DNA from: Podila epigama
Lineage: Eukaryota; Mortierellomycota; Mortierellomycetes; Mortierellales; Mortierellaceae
DNA: 15,430 nt
Assembly (NCBI GenBank): GCA_015679605.1
Contig: JAAAVE010000655.1
Span: 1 to 15,430, forward strand
Reading direction: 5' to 3'
Below are positions 1-9,239 of the stretch, piece by piece. How positions within the stretch are numbered: the first letter of the stretch is position 1; every line of letters starts with the position of its first letter. A program made the translations under genes and the position numbers. A model generated the notes under the pieces. The model did not search any database. It saw only the letters and a program-made list of their open reading frames with translations, and was not told where the DNA came from.

Positions 1-420
1 ATGGGGCTAAAGACAGAACAGACACAGCTAAGCAGTGAGTCTGGCAAACGGATTGATAAAAAAAAATAAAAAACAAGCAAGATCGGGCACCAGAAAAAGA
101 AGAAAGATCGGCCAATCTTTTGATTCCGCACCTCTGCTTATGAAAGACGCGCATTGTTCGTTCATTCACGCATCACACGCACACGGCAAACACGGCAACA
201 AAATAATTAAAATAGACAATTTTTTTTTTGCCCCTCCTCGGAATTATTTTTATTTTCACACGACACTTGAAGAAGAAAACCGTTTGGGCCAAGATTGACT
301 TGACCAATTGACACGACTGACTAGTCTTTTTACAGTTCGTTGGCTCGCTGGGTTGACTGAGTCGGTCGCCGTATCTCAATAAAGTTGCCGCCAATTTCCT
401 ACACGAACTTGTCTATGTCC

Positions 421-480
421 AGACAGACAGACAGGTAGGCCTATTGACAGATAGGCAGGTAGGCAGGTAGGCAGTAGGCA
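421..480. repeat. GACA / GGCAGGTA tandem repeat
   Basis: A short minisatellite: AGACAGACAGACAGG followed by repeated GGCAGGTA-type units, slightly degenerate. It lies in non-coding sequence about 560 bp before the SNARE start codon. No function is evident. Confidence 0.8.
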
Positions 481-960
481 AGAGGGGTGGGTCACAGGTT
501 GATAGGCTGACAGAGAATGTTTGTTTGAGGGTTTTGTACCATGGATGGCATGAATGCAATCCGTGCCAATGTGAAAAATATAAATCAGATTTCACTGGAG
601 CCCTATCCTCTTGCTTATGTGTACAGCCATCGCTACTCGCCTAGACGTCTACACTATAGAGCTGGTTGCAATCATAGGAAGGTAGAACATAATCCGCTCT
701 CATAACCACCACTACTCTTTTCAACTTGGCCAGGAGGCATGACCTGTCTTTCTTCCCCTATTCATGGACACGCACACGCACACACACTCTCTCTCCCCTT
801 TTGGCACGACCGACATGATGTCTACTGCCAACCCCTGCATTGCAAAGCGTTCACGTGGAAGACAAGTTTTATGTTCGAGTAGTTTGCTACTCACTCTTTC
901 TTTTTTTCGTTCTTTTGTTTCTTTGCTGCCTATTCTCTTTTTCTTTTTTTTTACTCCCTC

Positions 961-1000
961 ACTTACACTTACACTTACACTTACACACACACACACACAC
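961..1000. repeat. TTACAC / CA microsatellite in the SNARE leader
   Basis: Four TTACAC-like units run into a pure CA repeat that ends about 40 bp before the ATG at 1042. It is preceded by a T-rich tract, so it probably lies in the core promoter or 5' leader. On its coding strand CHZ1 has a similar CA-type repeat just before its start codon. Confidence 0.75.
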
Positions 1001-1041
1001 TAATATCTTTCGTCCCCTCGAAAGCCCATCCTTACCCTGTC

Positions 1042-3309
1042 ATGTCCTTCACTGACCTTGATCGTAGTCTCAGCACCCCACCTCGCTCACCCAATGATCC
1101 CTACGCCAAAAACCATATGCCATTGGGCAAAAGCTCGAACATGAGCAAGGACTATCATTCCTCAGGATTGAACTCGCCTCTGTCACCTCTATCCCCAACA
1201 AGCCCTGCAGGCCTACCAAATGCTTTTCAAGTGACGAGAGGTAGCAGCCGCGACAGTGTCGGACTCAGTCACCATTTCAACCTGGATGACCATCCAGACC
1301 CCTACGCACGTCTCGGACCGATTGTGGTGCATCCGCCACCACCAAAATCGTCTTCACCGCCGCCATTGTCATCCCATGGGCCGTATCCACCCCCAGTCTC
1401 ACCCAATCGAAAACCGACTCTGCAACATGCTCAGCATTCAAGGATCCTTCAAGACAATACTCGGATCGATACCCCGCGTCCCACACTGACTTCTTCCTCT
1501 CCCTCTGCAGCACCTTTTCTTCAAACGGGAAAGTCAACCGCACCAGGACCCTTGAGCCCAAGACAGTTAAAACCATTCTCGACGACCACGGCGGCGACGA
1601 CGACGACGATGAATACGACGCAAACGCAATCACGCACGCATCATCAGATTCAGATTCAGGGGGATAGAGGCAACCATAATAACATCGACCAGCAGCACAA
1701 TACCAAGGACCGACAACAGGTCCTCTCGCCTCCCAGAAACCCAGCCCAGTTCTCGCCTTCATTCTCGAGACATGGTGCCTTTACACGAGGCCCTCAAGAG
1801 ATACCGAATAGCAGTCATGATGGGGATGTCAGTACACGTCAAGTGACGAGTAGCGAAAACAACAACAACAACAGTATAAAAAGAGACGTGGCTAGGGATG
1901 GTGGTCGCCCTTTGTCCTCTTCGTCACCTTCACCTTCACCGTCATCACCTTCCTTCCAGAATCAAGAACATGACTATGACCTTCTTGTCCGACATGTATC
2001 CCAACAAATATTTAATATCTCGTCCAATGTAGCCGTTTTGGAGCGTCTTGCGCCTTGTCTGGGTCATCGGCAGAAGGATACCAAGGAGATGCGTGCCAGT
2101 CTTCGTTCAGTGATGGATACGACCCAAGATCTGGTCAAGTCTGCACATGCTCAGATGAAGGTATTGGGTCGCTACCATCATGCATCAGCTTTCTTGCCAT
2201 CATCATCATCACCACCACCATCATCATCGGCATCATCATCGGCATCGACACCGTCGAGCAGAGCTGCGGCTGTTGTTAGAAACAACAGTTTACTTTCATC
2301 GACAGAGGCGACCTCTCTTGCTCCTTCACACAATCAACAACAACAACAACAACAGCAAAATGGATCGTCGTCGTCGTCGTTCTCTATGGATCAAGACCAG
2401 GAAGCTTGGCGACACAAGGTATTAACCTCTCGACGGATGACCTACCAACGCCTCGTCAAGGATCTTGGTCTTGTCTCCAAATCATTCCAGGATCTACAAC
2501 GTCAAGTGATTCAAGCAGAGCGGCTTCAGGTGGCGACGTTACGAAGGCTCTCGACGAGCGCTTCACTCAAACGGCATCAAGACCGAATGGTGGATCTTTC
2601 ACAGGGGCGGCAGGAGGAGGTCGATGCTGCTGCTACTGCTGCTGCTGGTTCTGTAGATGGAGCAGCATTGGAGCAAAAAAGACCATTGTTGCAGGATTCT
2701 CATCGTGTAGGTGGGCGTAGCGGTTATAATAGTTTTAGTGGTATGAGTGGTGTGAGTGTTGTGAGTGCCAGAGAAAGTACGTATGGAAGTGTGGACCATA
2801 GTGGTGCTCTACCGATTTCAGTCACAGTCATCCCACGCGGCGAGATTCCGTTGGACCAAGGCATGGTGCAAAAAAAAACCTCCTCTTACTATCAAGGGTC
2901 TCATCACCGTCATCCAACGGCCAAGAGCGCATCGACAGGTGTGCTCGTCCATGACCGTGAACTCTCACTCCAAGAACAAAATCTCCTCCAAGAACTCTTG
3001 GTAATGGATGGAGAACTCGCGATCCAAGAAGCGATTCTCCAAGAACGAGAATCCGAGATATTCAAAATCGAGCAAGGCATGGATCAAGTGCTCGAAGTGA
3101 TGCGAGAGCTGGGGACCTTGGTGTTGGACCAACGTGGACAGATGGATTTCTTGCAAGATAATATCATGCAGACGCATGGAAGGATGTATCAAGCGCAACA
3201 GGAGGTGATCAAGGCCAGTGATTACCAGCGTCAATCGAGGGAACAGTTGTGTTATTTCCTTCTTATTGCAAGCATTGTTGGTGCTATCATCACCTTCGTC
3301 CTCATGTAG
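1042..3309 (+). CDS. STX7/STX12/Pep12-type Qa-SNARE (syntaxin), long N-terminal extension
   Basis: A single-exon, 755-residue protein. The C-terminal part reads as an endosomal/vacuolar syntaxin. Helices Ha and Hb lie at about 312-378 (core ISSNVAVLERLAPCLG, then a long Hb). A likely Hc lies at about 463-502. A Qa-SNARE motif covers roughly 656-733, with the ionic-layer glutamine at Q697 (LVLDQRG). A hydrophobic anchor occupies about 736-755 and ends at the last residue, so the protein is tail-anchored and faces the cytosol. Family knowledge: Pep12/STX7 proteins drive fusion at endosomes and the vacuole/lysosome. Odd features are about 305 residues of Ser/Pro/Thr/Asn-rich, probably disordered sequence before Ha, and a Ser/Pro/Gln-rich insertion (about 379-460) between Hb and Hc. 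Typical family members have about 260-290 residues. The ATG at 1042 is the first suitable start after a pyrimidine/CA-rich leader. Pep12 versus Vam3 versus another endosomal Qa type cannot be settled by eye. Confidence 0.88.
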   Translation: MSFTDLDRSLSTPPRSPNDPYAKNHMPLGKSSNMSKDYHSSGLNSPLSPLSPTSPAGLPNAFQVTRGSSRDSVGLSHHFNLDDHPDPYARLGPIVVHPPPPKSSSPPPLSSHGPYPPPVSPNRKPTLQHAQHSRILQDNTRIDTPRPTLTSSSPSAAPFLQTGKSTAPGPLSPRQLKPFSTTTAATTTTMNTTQTQSRTHHQIQIQGDRGNHNNIDQQHNTKDRQQVLSPPRNPAQFSPSFSRHGAFTRGPQEIPNSSHDGDVSTRQVTSSENNNNNSIKRDVARDGGRPLSSSSPSPSPSSPSFQNQEHDYDLLVRHVSQQIFNISSNVAVLERLAPCLGHRQKDTKEMRASLRSVMDTTQDLVKSAHAQMKVLGRYHHASAFLPSSSSPPPSSSASSSASTPSSRAAAVVRNNSLLSSTEATSLAPSHNQQQQQQQQNGSSSSSFSMDQDQEAWRHKVLTSRRMTYQRLVKDLGLVSKSFQDLQRQVIQAERLQVATLRRLSTSASLKRHQDRMVDLSQGRQEEVDAAATAAAGSVDGAALEQKRPLLQDSHRVGGRSGYNSFSGMSGVSVVSARESTYGSVDHSGALPISVTVIPRGEIPLDQGMVQKKTSSYYQGSHHRHPTAKSASTGVLVHDRELSLQEQNLLQELLVMDGELAIQEAILQERESEIFKIEQGMDQVLEVMRELGTLVLDQRGQMDFLQDNIMQTHGRMYQAQQEVIKASDYQRQSREQLCYFLLIASIVGAIITFVLM

Positions 3310-3475
3310 TGTTTAAAATTTTTTTATTAATATGACAAATCGATTTTGCTTACTATTTCAGATGAAATCAGAGTCTCTTGACGCGTCGAAACAGCAGCAC
3401 ATGGTGGAACAAAGAAAGACTAGAACCAAAATATAAAAGTACAAAAAAAAAAAAAAAAAATAAGAAAAAAACAAA
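3310..3475. other. short convergent intergenic spacer
   Basis: A 166-bp spacer between the stop codons of two convergent genes. It is AT-rich and has a run of 18 A residues at about 3443-3460. Both 3' UTRs must lie here or overlap into the opposite gene, so antisense overlap of the transcripts is possible. Confidence 0.7.
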
Positions 3476-5219
3476 TTACTCTGCGGCACTCGCTGCAAAC
3501 ATTCTAGGCGAGAATGAAATGAGATCAGATTCTTGATGATGAGTAGTAGGGTGTGCAGGTATGGAAATATGGAGGGCTGGCATAGTGAGTCTTCGTCGTT
3601 GAGAGGATGCCATCATCGATAGGTCGTCACTATCCATCCACGTCGTTGAAGAGGGTGATTCTGCTTGTCCCAGGGTGACGGGGAGTGAGGTGGGTACCGA
3701 GTTCATATTGCGCTCGAGGCAGAGAAGAGGGTATTCTGCCAAGGCATGTGATGGATTCTGTATGAACTGGGTTGTTGTTGCCTCAGATGAGAGTAACTGC
3801 TGCTGCTGTTGCTGTTGTTCAAAGACTTGAATCGCTGGTGGAGCCAGGCTGTGGAGGGCCAGTTGTTCGAGTAATGCCTGGTCGGACGGCAAGGTCATGA
3901 ACAATGAAGAGCTTTTGTTTCTCTCTTCCATCATTGCACGATGCTGTTCTTGCTGTTGGATGCCTTCAAAGGTAGGCGACGGCTGCGCACTGTCTTGACT
4001 CTGCGATAAATGGTGCATAGGATGCTGATGCATGTGTGATGCTATGGCTGGGAAAAGTTGACTTTCTTGGTGCCCATTCATGTTTACATTCCCGTTCGCG
4101 TCTTTGGTCAAAACATCATTGTATGAATGGCGACGCTGAAGCTGTTGTTGATGTCCTTGATCTTGCTGAAGTAAGTGTGGTTGGAGTTGTAGAGCCCGTT
4201 GTGGTGGTAGGGCTTGCTGCTGCTGTTGCTGTATGGAGAGCACGCGGTTCTTTTGGGCGCCATGCGCAGAGTTGTGGTCGACAGCATGTGAGTTACGTGG
4301 TTGGTACTTGGGACGGTCGAGAACCGCCGAGTCGCGTTCACCGCTCAGACCAGAACCTGGGAATGAGACAAGTCTCATAAGGCGCATGGATACCTCACGT
4401 CCAATCGATGTGTCTATCCTTGCTGGGGGGTTGGTTACTGCACCAGCGACCACGGAATCCGGTGCGTTCCTTGTTCCGATCGCCGCGCCCCCATGGATCC
4501 CTCCTTGGTTACTGTTTTGAGCATTGACATTTCCTGCGATGGAGAACCTTGCGCTATCGCTCAAGTTCAATAACCCAGCTTGTGACAATCCATTGCTGTT
4601 GTTGTTATTACTACTGGGAGCAGAAGCAACAGCAGCAGCCGTAGAGGCATTGGTGATGGAAGTAGTAGGAGCGCCTCCATGACTACCACTGTCGCCTGAC
4701 TTGAGCCTTTCATCCAGATCCATAACCAATTGACAAAGCATCTGGTTCTCCTTTCGAACAAGGGCCATGATCTTGTATACTTCATCGAGTTCTTCAGCTT
4801 TACTTTCGAGCCACCGGATATATTGTTGCTTACGTTGGCGGAAGGCACGTTGAGCAGCTCTGTTTTGCTCGGCACGTTTCACCGCTGGGTCCTCCTCCTG
4901 ATCGCTAGACGGTGCAGGAGGCGTAGTCGTTGTGTGAGCTTGTGCCATGTCCATTCCGTTTGCTGTTGTATTTGTCGTTGTTGTAGATGTTGGTGATTTT
5001 GTTGATGTCAGGGATGTCATTGTCGAGGCTGAAGTCTCGGTCAGCATGGGTTGTGTAGAGGAAGGTGAGGAAGGTGAGGAAGGTGAGGGGGGCAGGGTAG
5101 TTGTTGTTGATGTAGGTTGGAGGTGGCCGAGTGTGTGTGCTTGCTGAGAGATATTGTTACTAAATACTTGGCGATGGTCGTGTTGCTGCTCTTGTAGTTG
5201 TTGCTGTTGTTGTTGTTGT

Positions 5220-5251
<32 letters not shown>

Positions 5252-5926
5252 TTGCTGTTGTTGTTGCTGTTGTTGCTGTTGTTGCTGCAGAGGCCAGGCA
5301 AAGAGTGACTGTGTTGAGGTGGACGAGGTGGATACCTCAACATAGTCAGTGTGGCCAATGCTGTCGGCCATGGTCGAGGTTGGAAAGTCTTGAAAGCTCT
5401 GGGAGCTTGGGGTGAGTGGCTGGGAGGAGGAACGCGTGGAACAGTTGGAGAGACCTTCGGAAGTGGAGGGGGAAGCGTAGGCCACTACTGCGGTGGTACT
5501 GCTTGGTACTGCTGTTGTTGTTGTTGGACATGTAGGTGCAGTATGTGGGGAAGGGGAAGAAGGTGTACTGTTGTTGTTGGAGCCCGATGGTTTGGGGTAA
5601 GGAGAGTGGCGATAGTTGTGATGACTGGTGGTTTGGAGGTGCGATGGATGTTTAGGAAGGGATTGGACCTGCTGTTTAGGATGATGAATCGGTTTGGGGG
5701 TCAAGATTCGATCCTGGCTATCCAGGTGGTAGTTCAGACCATCATGGTCCATGAAGAAATCGCTATCGTTGAACAACACTGTAGGAAAATAGGAATTATT
5801 ATTGTGTTGTTAGTGTCTCGCTGTGATGACAAATAATACAGGATTATGTAAAAAATAGACTGAATATTCGCAGGTTGCTTCCTTCTTACCTTCTGTACCG
5901 GCTGTAATGTCGTTGAAAAAGGCCAT
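3476..5926 (-). CDS. Pap1/Yap-type bZIP transcription factor with polyglutamine tract
   Basis: My model is complement(join(3476..5778,5890..5926)), 779 residues. Exon 1 (37 nt) encodes MAFFNDITAGTE and ends in phase 1 before GTAAGAAGG. The 111-nt intron ends in TTTTCCTACAG and exon 2 resumes VLFNDSDFFMDHDG. The basic region carries the Pap1/Yap signature NRAAQRAFRQRK starting at N318 (pattern NxxAAQxxFR). The zipper has heptad positions L336, L343, M350, N357, V364 and L371, so it should bind DNA as a dimer. Most of the rest is disordered, with Ser/Thr/Pro runs and Q177-Q206, 30 consecutive glutamines that may act as an activation domain. Only four cysteines are visible and none are clustered, so the Cys-rich redox domains of Yap1/Pap1 are absent. 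Oxidative-stress sensing therefore should not be assumed; the target genes are unknown. Confidence 0.92.
5198..5287 (-). repeat. CAG/CAA repeat encoding 30 glutamines
   Basis: Thirty consecutive Gln codons of the bZIP gene, with CAA and CAG interspersed. Interruption by CAA usually stabilises such tracts against slippage. A short LQEQQ segment follows directly. Confidence 0.95.
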
Positions 5927-6033
5927 GGCTAAGCTGTCGTGGAAGGTTGGTACGGAGACAGGATGAAGAGATTACAAAATAAAGGGTAGTGGCCCAATAA
6001 TGCTCCAAAGGGGTGGAATGCCAATCGGTGAAT
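5927..6033 (-). promoter_or_regulatory. probable 5' UTR exon of the bZIP gene with upstream 3' splice site
   Basis: Reading on the minus strand, a strong 3' splice site (long pyrimidine tract, then CTGCTTTTTGCAG, AG ending at 6034) lies upstream of the bZIP start codon. From 6033 down to the ATG at 5926 there is no other ATG. This suggests a leader intron. I could not place its 5' splice site. Confidence 0.4.
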
Positions 6034-7150
6034 CTGCAAAAAGCAGAAGGACAAGAGAAGAAAAAGAAGAATAGAAGAAGAGTGATTGAAGCTAAGAAAG
6101 TAAGGAGAGTAGGAGGAGAAGATGGGATGAATCGGTGGTGAGTTTCATGGATATTGAACTGAGGGAGAGTGCTTTGGAGAGAAACACAGTGGTTTTTAAT
6201 AGTGGGGTATGTGTGACGATGAGATGGGAATGACAATGCGTGTGGGAGGGGGAAGGGACTTGGTGGCATGACAGAGTCGACTTGTGGACTAGCAAAGCAA
6301 TAAAGGGAAAAGGATTTTCACCAAGTGTGGATGGAGTGTGCATGCCCATCCTCTTCCTCCTTCTTTGTCACCATCGTCACCCCCGATTGCAGGTGTTGTG
6401 TGCGTGTGTTTTATTTCAATCCACACAAATCCACATGCATTATTGTGTGTGTGCATCACATTGAATCGTCTCGCGTCACACCGAATTGAATCGGGCAATC
6501 CAACAAAAAAAGAGAATGAATCTCATTTTTGGTATAGAGAGAGGGCAATTTCATTACAGGCCATGTCAATGTAGAGGAGGGTTTGTCATTGTGGGGAGAT
6601 TTCAATTGTATGGAGATTTCATTTGCAAGGCAAGAGACAAAAAAAAATGGCGATAGAGGGGTGAGGAGTGTAATGAGAAGAGAAAGGAGGAAGAGGGGCA
6701 AGAGGACAGTTGCAACTGGAATGAAAAGCGAGGAGTGACGCAAAAAAAAAAAAGAAAAGTGGAGTGGAGTAAAAGTGGACACGGACATGTACATGGATGG
6801 ACATGGACATCATGACCATGGAAGAAAGTGGGCTTTTTTTTTTGCTCTTCAACTCAGGCACCATCGGCACACCTTTTTTTTAGAAATCTGCCATTGTGTC
6901 GATCGTATAGCACATGCACGATGCAGTCAGTCGTCAGTCGTCATCTCTCCCTCTCACAGCCGTGCAGTAGATGCTGTCGATGGTATCAATGCTGCACCGA
7001 TCCTGGCTATATACACGTTCCCAATACCAAAGCCTTTTGTATCTTACATGGACTAACCGCAGCCCACAGACCAGACGGTAGTGAGGATTAAGCAGCAGAA
7101 AGAAAGGTGACAAAAGAGCGAACACAACGGAAGGTATGGATGTATGAATG

Positions 7151-7222
7151 TGAGTGAGTGAGTGGGTGAGTGAGGTGGCTGAGTGTGTGTGTGTTTGTAT
7201 GTGTTTGTATGTGTGTGTGTGT
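7151..7222. repeat. GAGT/GTGT microsatellite
   Basis: Repeated GTGAGTGAGT units change into GTGTGTGT and GTTTGTATGT. The repeat is simple and non-coding. On the minus strand it reads as a CACTCACT/CACACA repeat like the one in front of CHZ1, but I see no gene start beside it. Confidence 0.8.
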
Positions 7223-7660
7223 GGACAGGGGAAGTAATGCGTCTGAAGACTTGCAAATCGAGATCGGGAAAAAAAAGAAAAGAAGAAAGAAAAAAAGGTG
7301 CTCGCATTTATCTATGATTATCATTTATACAAACCACAGATCCCAAGCATGCACATCATGAAGAAAAAAGAACAAAGAAAAGAAAAGAAAACAAAAAACG
7401 CGAAAACAAATCAAAGCAGTAAGAGGTAATACCGGGGTCCATTCTATATGGATAGGGAGATCGTTATTTCGATATGGCGGGTGGAAAGGAGAGAGAAGGA
7501 GAGCGCGAAGGAGGGTGACAATCCGTTTTTTTTTTGTTGTTGTTGTTCGTTTTTCGCCTTGATGATGGAAGTAGTAACAAAAAATCGGGGAGGAGAAAAA
7601 TGAGTGCGATAATTTCTTTTGTTTTTTAGACCATCATTTTGGGGGAGGATCCTCATTTCT

Positions 7661-7712
7661 TCTCTTTTTCTTTCTTTCTCTCTGTTTCTCTCTCTCTGTC
7701 TCTGTCTCTCTT
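7661..7712 (+). repeat. CT-rich tract
   Basis: A degenerate CTTT/CTCT/CTGT tract that ends directly before an ATG at 7714. Pyrimidine-rich leaders of this kind stand before other start codons in this window, so it may mark a transcription start for the tentative gene that follows. Confidence 0.6.
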
Positions 7713-7713
7713 C

Positions 7714-8496
7714 ATGCTTCCGTTCATACTCACTCTTCTTCTGACGACATTGAATATACAAGAGGTAGCCTAGTCGTGGCAACCCCATTTGTCCAGCATC
7801 ATGTTTTCTTTTCTTTTCTGGAGATTAGCCGATCTTCCCAACTTATTACTGAGGATTGACATGTTGTTCCTTTGTTTCTTTTCTTGTCGAATAAAACTCT
7901 ATTTTGTTCTTTTGGAGCGGATTGTGATGTTCACAGTAACCCTTTTTTTTTCTTTCAGGTGTACAATATGTATGTGCGATTGTTAGAACGAGAACCACTT
8001 CACTCAGGAGCAGATGGCATTGGACAAATGGGGTACAGTAGTGTGGGTTAGGTTTGAGAGAACAGACCATGTGGACATTCAACAAAACAAACGAAAAAGA
8101 ATGCACGATGCACGATGATTGAAGCACAAACATCGGCTAACCCTCACCTATATGTATTTTTTATTTATCTTGGAGAGACAAACAGAACGAATGCGAGTTC
8201 ATGCTGGTGATGACCTTTGCAGATATGTTGCCATTGTGAATATGAAAGTTAGGAAGGGAGGATTATTTGAGCATTCTTCTTTTTTTCCTGTCAAATATCG
8301 CTTTGGGAGGTATCCTCCAAGAAAAGTGCACTTGACGGAAACTCAACACCATGATGACCAAAAAAATATATTTATGGTTTCCCATCGTCACGCTCTTGCC
8401 GATACTACCGCCCTGATTCTCATGGGTAAATGTATTCACGTCTTCAACGATGGACGTGTCAACCATGAGTTCTATCCCGCTGTCCATCGACTGTAA
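7714..8496 (+). CDS. tentative three-exon hypothetical protein
   Basis: My tentative model is join(7714..7764,7959..8032,8223..8496), 132 residues. Exon 1 encodes a hydrophobic start (MLPFILTLLLTTLNIQE) that could be a signal peptide or membrane segment; the donor is GAG|GTAGCC. The first acceptor is TTTTTTCTTTCAG and exon 2 reads VYNMYVRLLEREPLHSG. A donor GG|GTACAG joins in phase to CCTTTGCAG and a 91-codon frame that ends NHEFYPAVHRL. The last 40 codons show strong purine-any-pyrimidine bias with C/T third positions, as real exons here do. If the second intron is not used, exon 2 ends at a stop at 8049-8051, giving a 47-residue protein. The 3' part alone is also open from 8119. I recognise no family. 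Weak points are the mediocre second donor and the lack of any homologue I can name; a decayed gene is also possible. Confidence 0.3.
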
Positions 8497-8651
8497 CAGC
8501 GATCCTATAACGCGCTTTATCCCCTTTCTCCCCCACTACCACTCTTATTTTTTTTTCTTTTTTTTTTGTGGATAGTTTCTTTGAACGTATCAACAGGTCT
8601 CTAGTCTCGGCATATTGGGTATCCTTTGCAGGCCGCGCTTTCTCTTTTCCT

Positions 8652-8674
8652 TCTCTCTCTCTCTCTCTCTCTCT
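8652..8674. repeat. (CT)n microsatellite
   Basis: A nearly pure CT dinucleotide run in non-coding or weakly coding-like sequence. Confidence 0.85.
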
Positions 8675-9228
8675 ATTACTACCACTTGCTGTGCCACCCC
8701 GTTATTCCGTTAAAAAATATCCCTTTGGCGATCGTCGCAGTAGGTTGTACAGTTGAAAACATAACACCAAAAAAGAAAAAAAGAAATCAAAAAAATAAAT
8801 AAAGAAGAAAAAAAAAAAAAAGGCGAGCAGGTAGGAAGTGCATAACAAGGTTCATACTTACAGTAAAGGAACCGCTTCACGCAGTTTCGCGCTTGAGGTG
8901 TGTGTTTGAGGGGGGGTTTTTCTTTAAAGTTCTTCCTTCATGTCAGGAGGGGAACTATCATATGCTAAGGAGACGAGTCCGTGGTCTAACCTTGTCAATC
9001 TTTTACAAGTTCTCTAGTTCCTCTACCATCTTCATCTTTGGTCAGCAACATTTTTTTTTTTTTTTGGTCAGTAACCTGAGTCTTTCTTGAAGGCTGCTCG
9101 TCACATTCACAACTCGCAACAACCTCCAAAAAAAAAGGAAGCGTGAGCCCATGGAACAGGGAACAGGGAGCCGTCGTCATCCTGATTCCAAGTGAGAAAA
9201 AAAAAAATGGTTGCCTCACGTAAAACTG

Positions 9229-9235
9229 CAAAAAG
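9229..9235 (-). terminator. Pol III terminator of tRNA-Glu
   Basis: Directly after the tRNA on its own strand the sequence is CTTTCTTTTTGC. The run of five T residues a few bases past the 3' end is a standard RNA polymerase III stop signal. Confidence 0.7.
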
Positions 9236-9239
9236 AAAG

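Larger units (their letters stand above)
1..1041. other. non-coding region upstream of the SNARE gene
   Basis: No convincing gene is visible on either strand. A 22-codon + strand frame begins at position 1 (MGLKTEQTQL...) and ends in a lysine-rich stretch; it could be the end of a gene entering from the left, but nothing supports that strongly. An AATAAA hexamer at 378-383 on the + strand would suit the 3' end of such a gene. The stretch also holds a GACA/GGCAGGTA tandem repeat at 421-480, a CA/CT-rich patch near 769-796, a T-rich tract at 896-953 and a CA-rich repeat at 961-1000. The last two probably belong to the promoter and leader of the gene that starts at 1042. Confidence 0.6.
6034..7713. 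other. long region without a confident gene, upstream of the bZIP gene
   Basis: Mostly purine-rich on the + strand (pyrimidine-rich on the bZIP strand), with A/T homopolymers, GTGAGTGAGT and GTGT repeats at 7151-7222 and A/G-rich tracts at 7268-7296 and 7361-7400. It probably contains the bZIP promoter. One + strand coding-like island, an open frame at 6775-7056, is described among the findings. No family is recognised. Confidence 0.5.
8497..9239. other. region without a confident gene between hypothetical ORF and tRNA
   Basis: Contains a T-rich tract (8547-8568), a + strand open frame at 8568-8756 whose first 25 codons look coding-like (FFERINRSLVSAYW) but which runs into a CT repeat, and a (CT)n run at 8652-8674. 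An A-rich stretch at 8770-8821 includes overlapping AATAAA hexamers near 8796, suitable for the 3' end of a + strand transcript. A run of T follows at about 9051-9066. I find no RNA gene that I can support. Confidence 0.5.

Noticed and set aside
421-480. Repeat array considered as a CRISPR or satellite element
   Set aside because: The units are 4-8 bp with no spacers; this is a simple minisatellite in a eukaryotic genome.
1277-1762. 161-codon minus-strand frame opposite the SNARE gene
   Set aside because: It is antisense to a well-supported coding region, has no recognisable domain and is explained by the codon bias of the real gene.
5154-5345. A + strand frame encoding a poly-cysteine protein
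   Set aside because: It is the antisense reading of the CAG/CAA polyglutamine tract in the bZIP gene.
7444-7788. Minus-strand 114-codon frame and an alternative start MSSEE with a GTGAGT donor near 7735-7755
   Set aside because: The frame is the complement of a CT-rich repeat (Arg/Glu-rich). The donor is good, but I found no downstream minus-strand exon to join it to.
8119-8222. Upstream part of the 125-codon frame (MKHKHRLTLTYMY...) as a single-exon start
   Set aside because: This stretch lacks the codon bias seen after 8223 and is better explained as intron before the CCTTTGCAG acceptor, though the choice is not certain.
8960-9000. Hammerhead-like fragment (ACGAGTCCGTGGTC)
   Set aside because: It resembles only part of the conserved core; the CTGATGA and GAAA elements are missing, so no ribozyme is supported.
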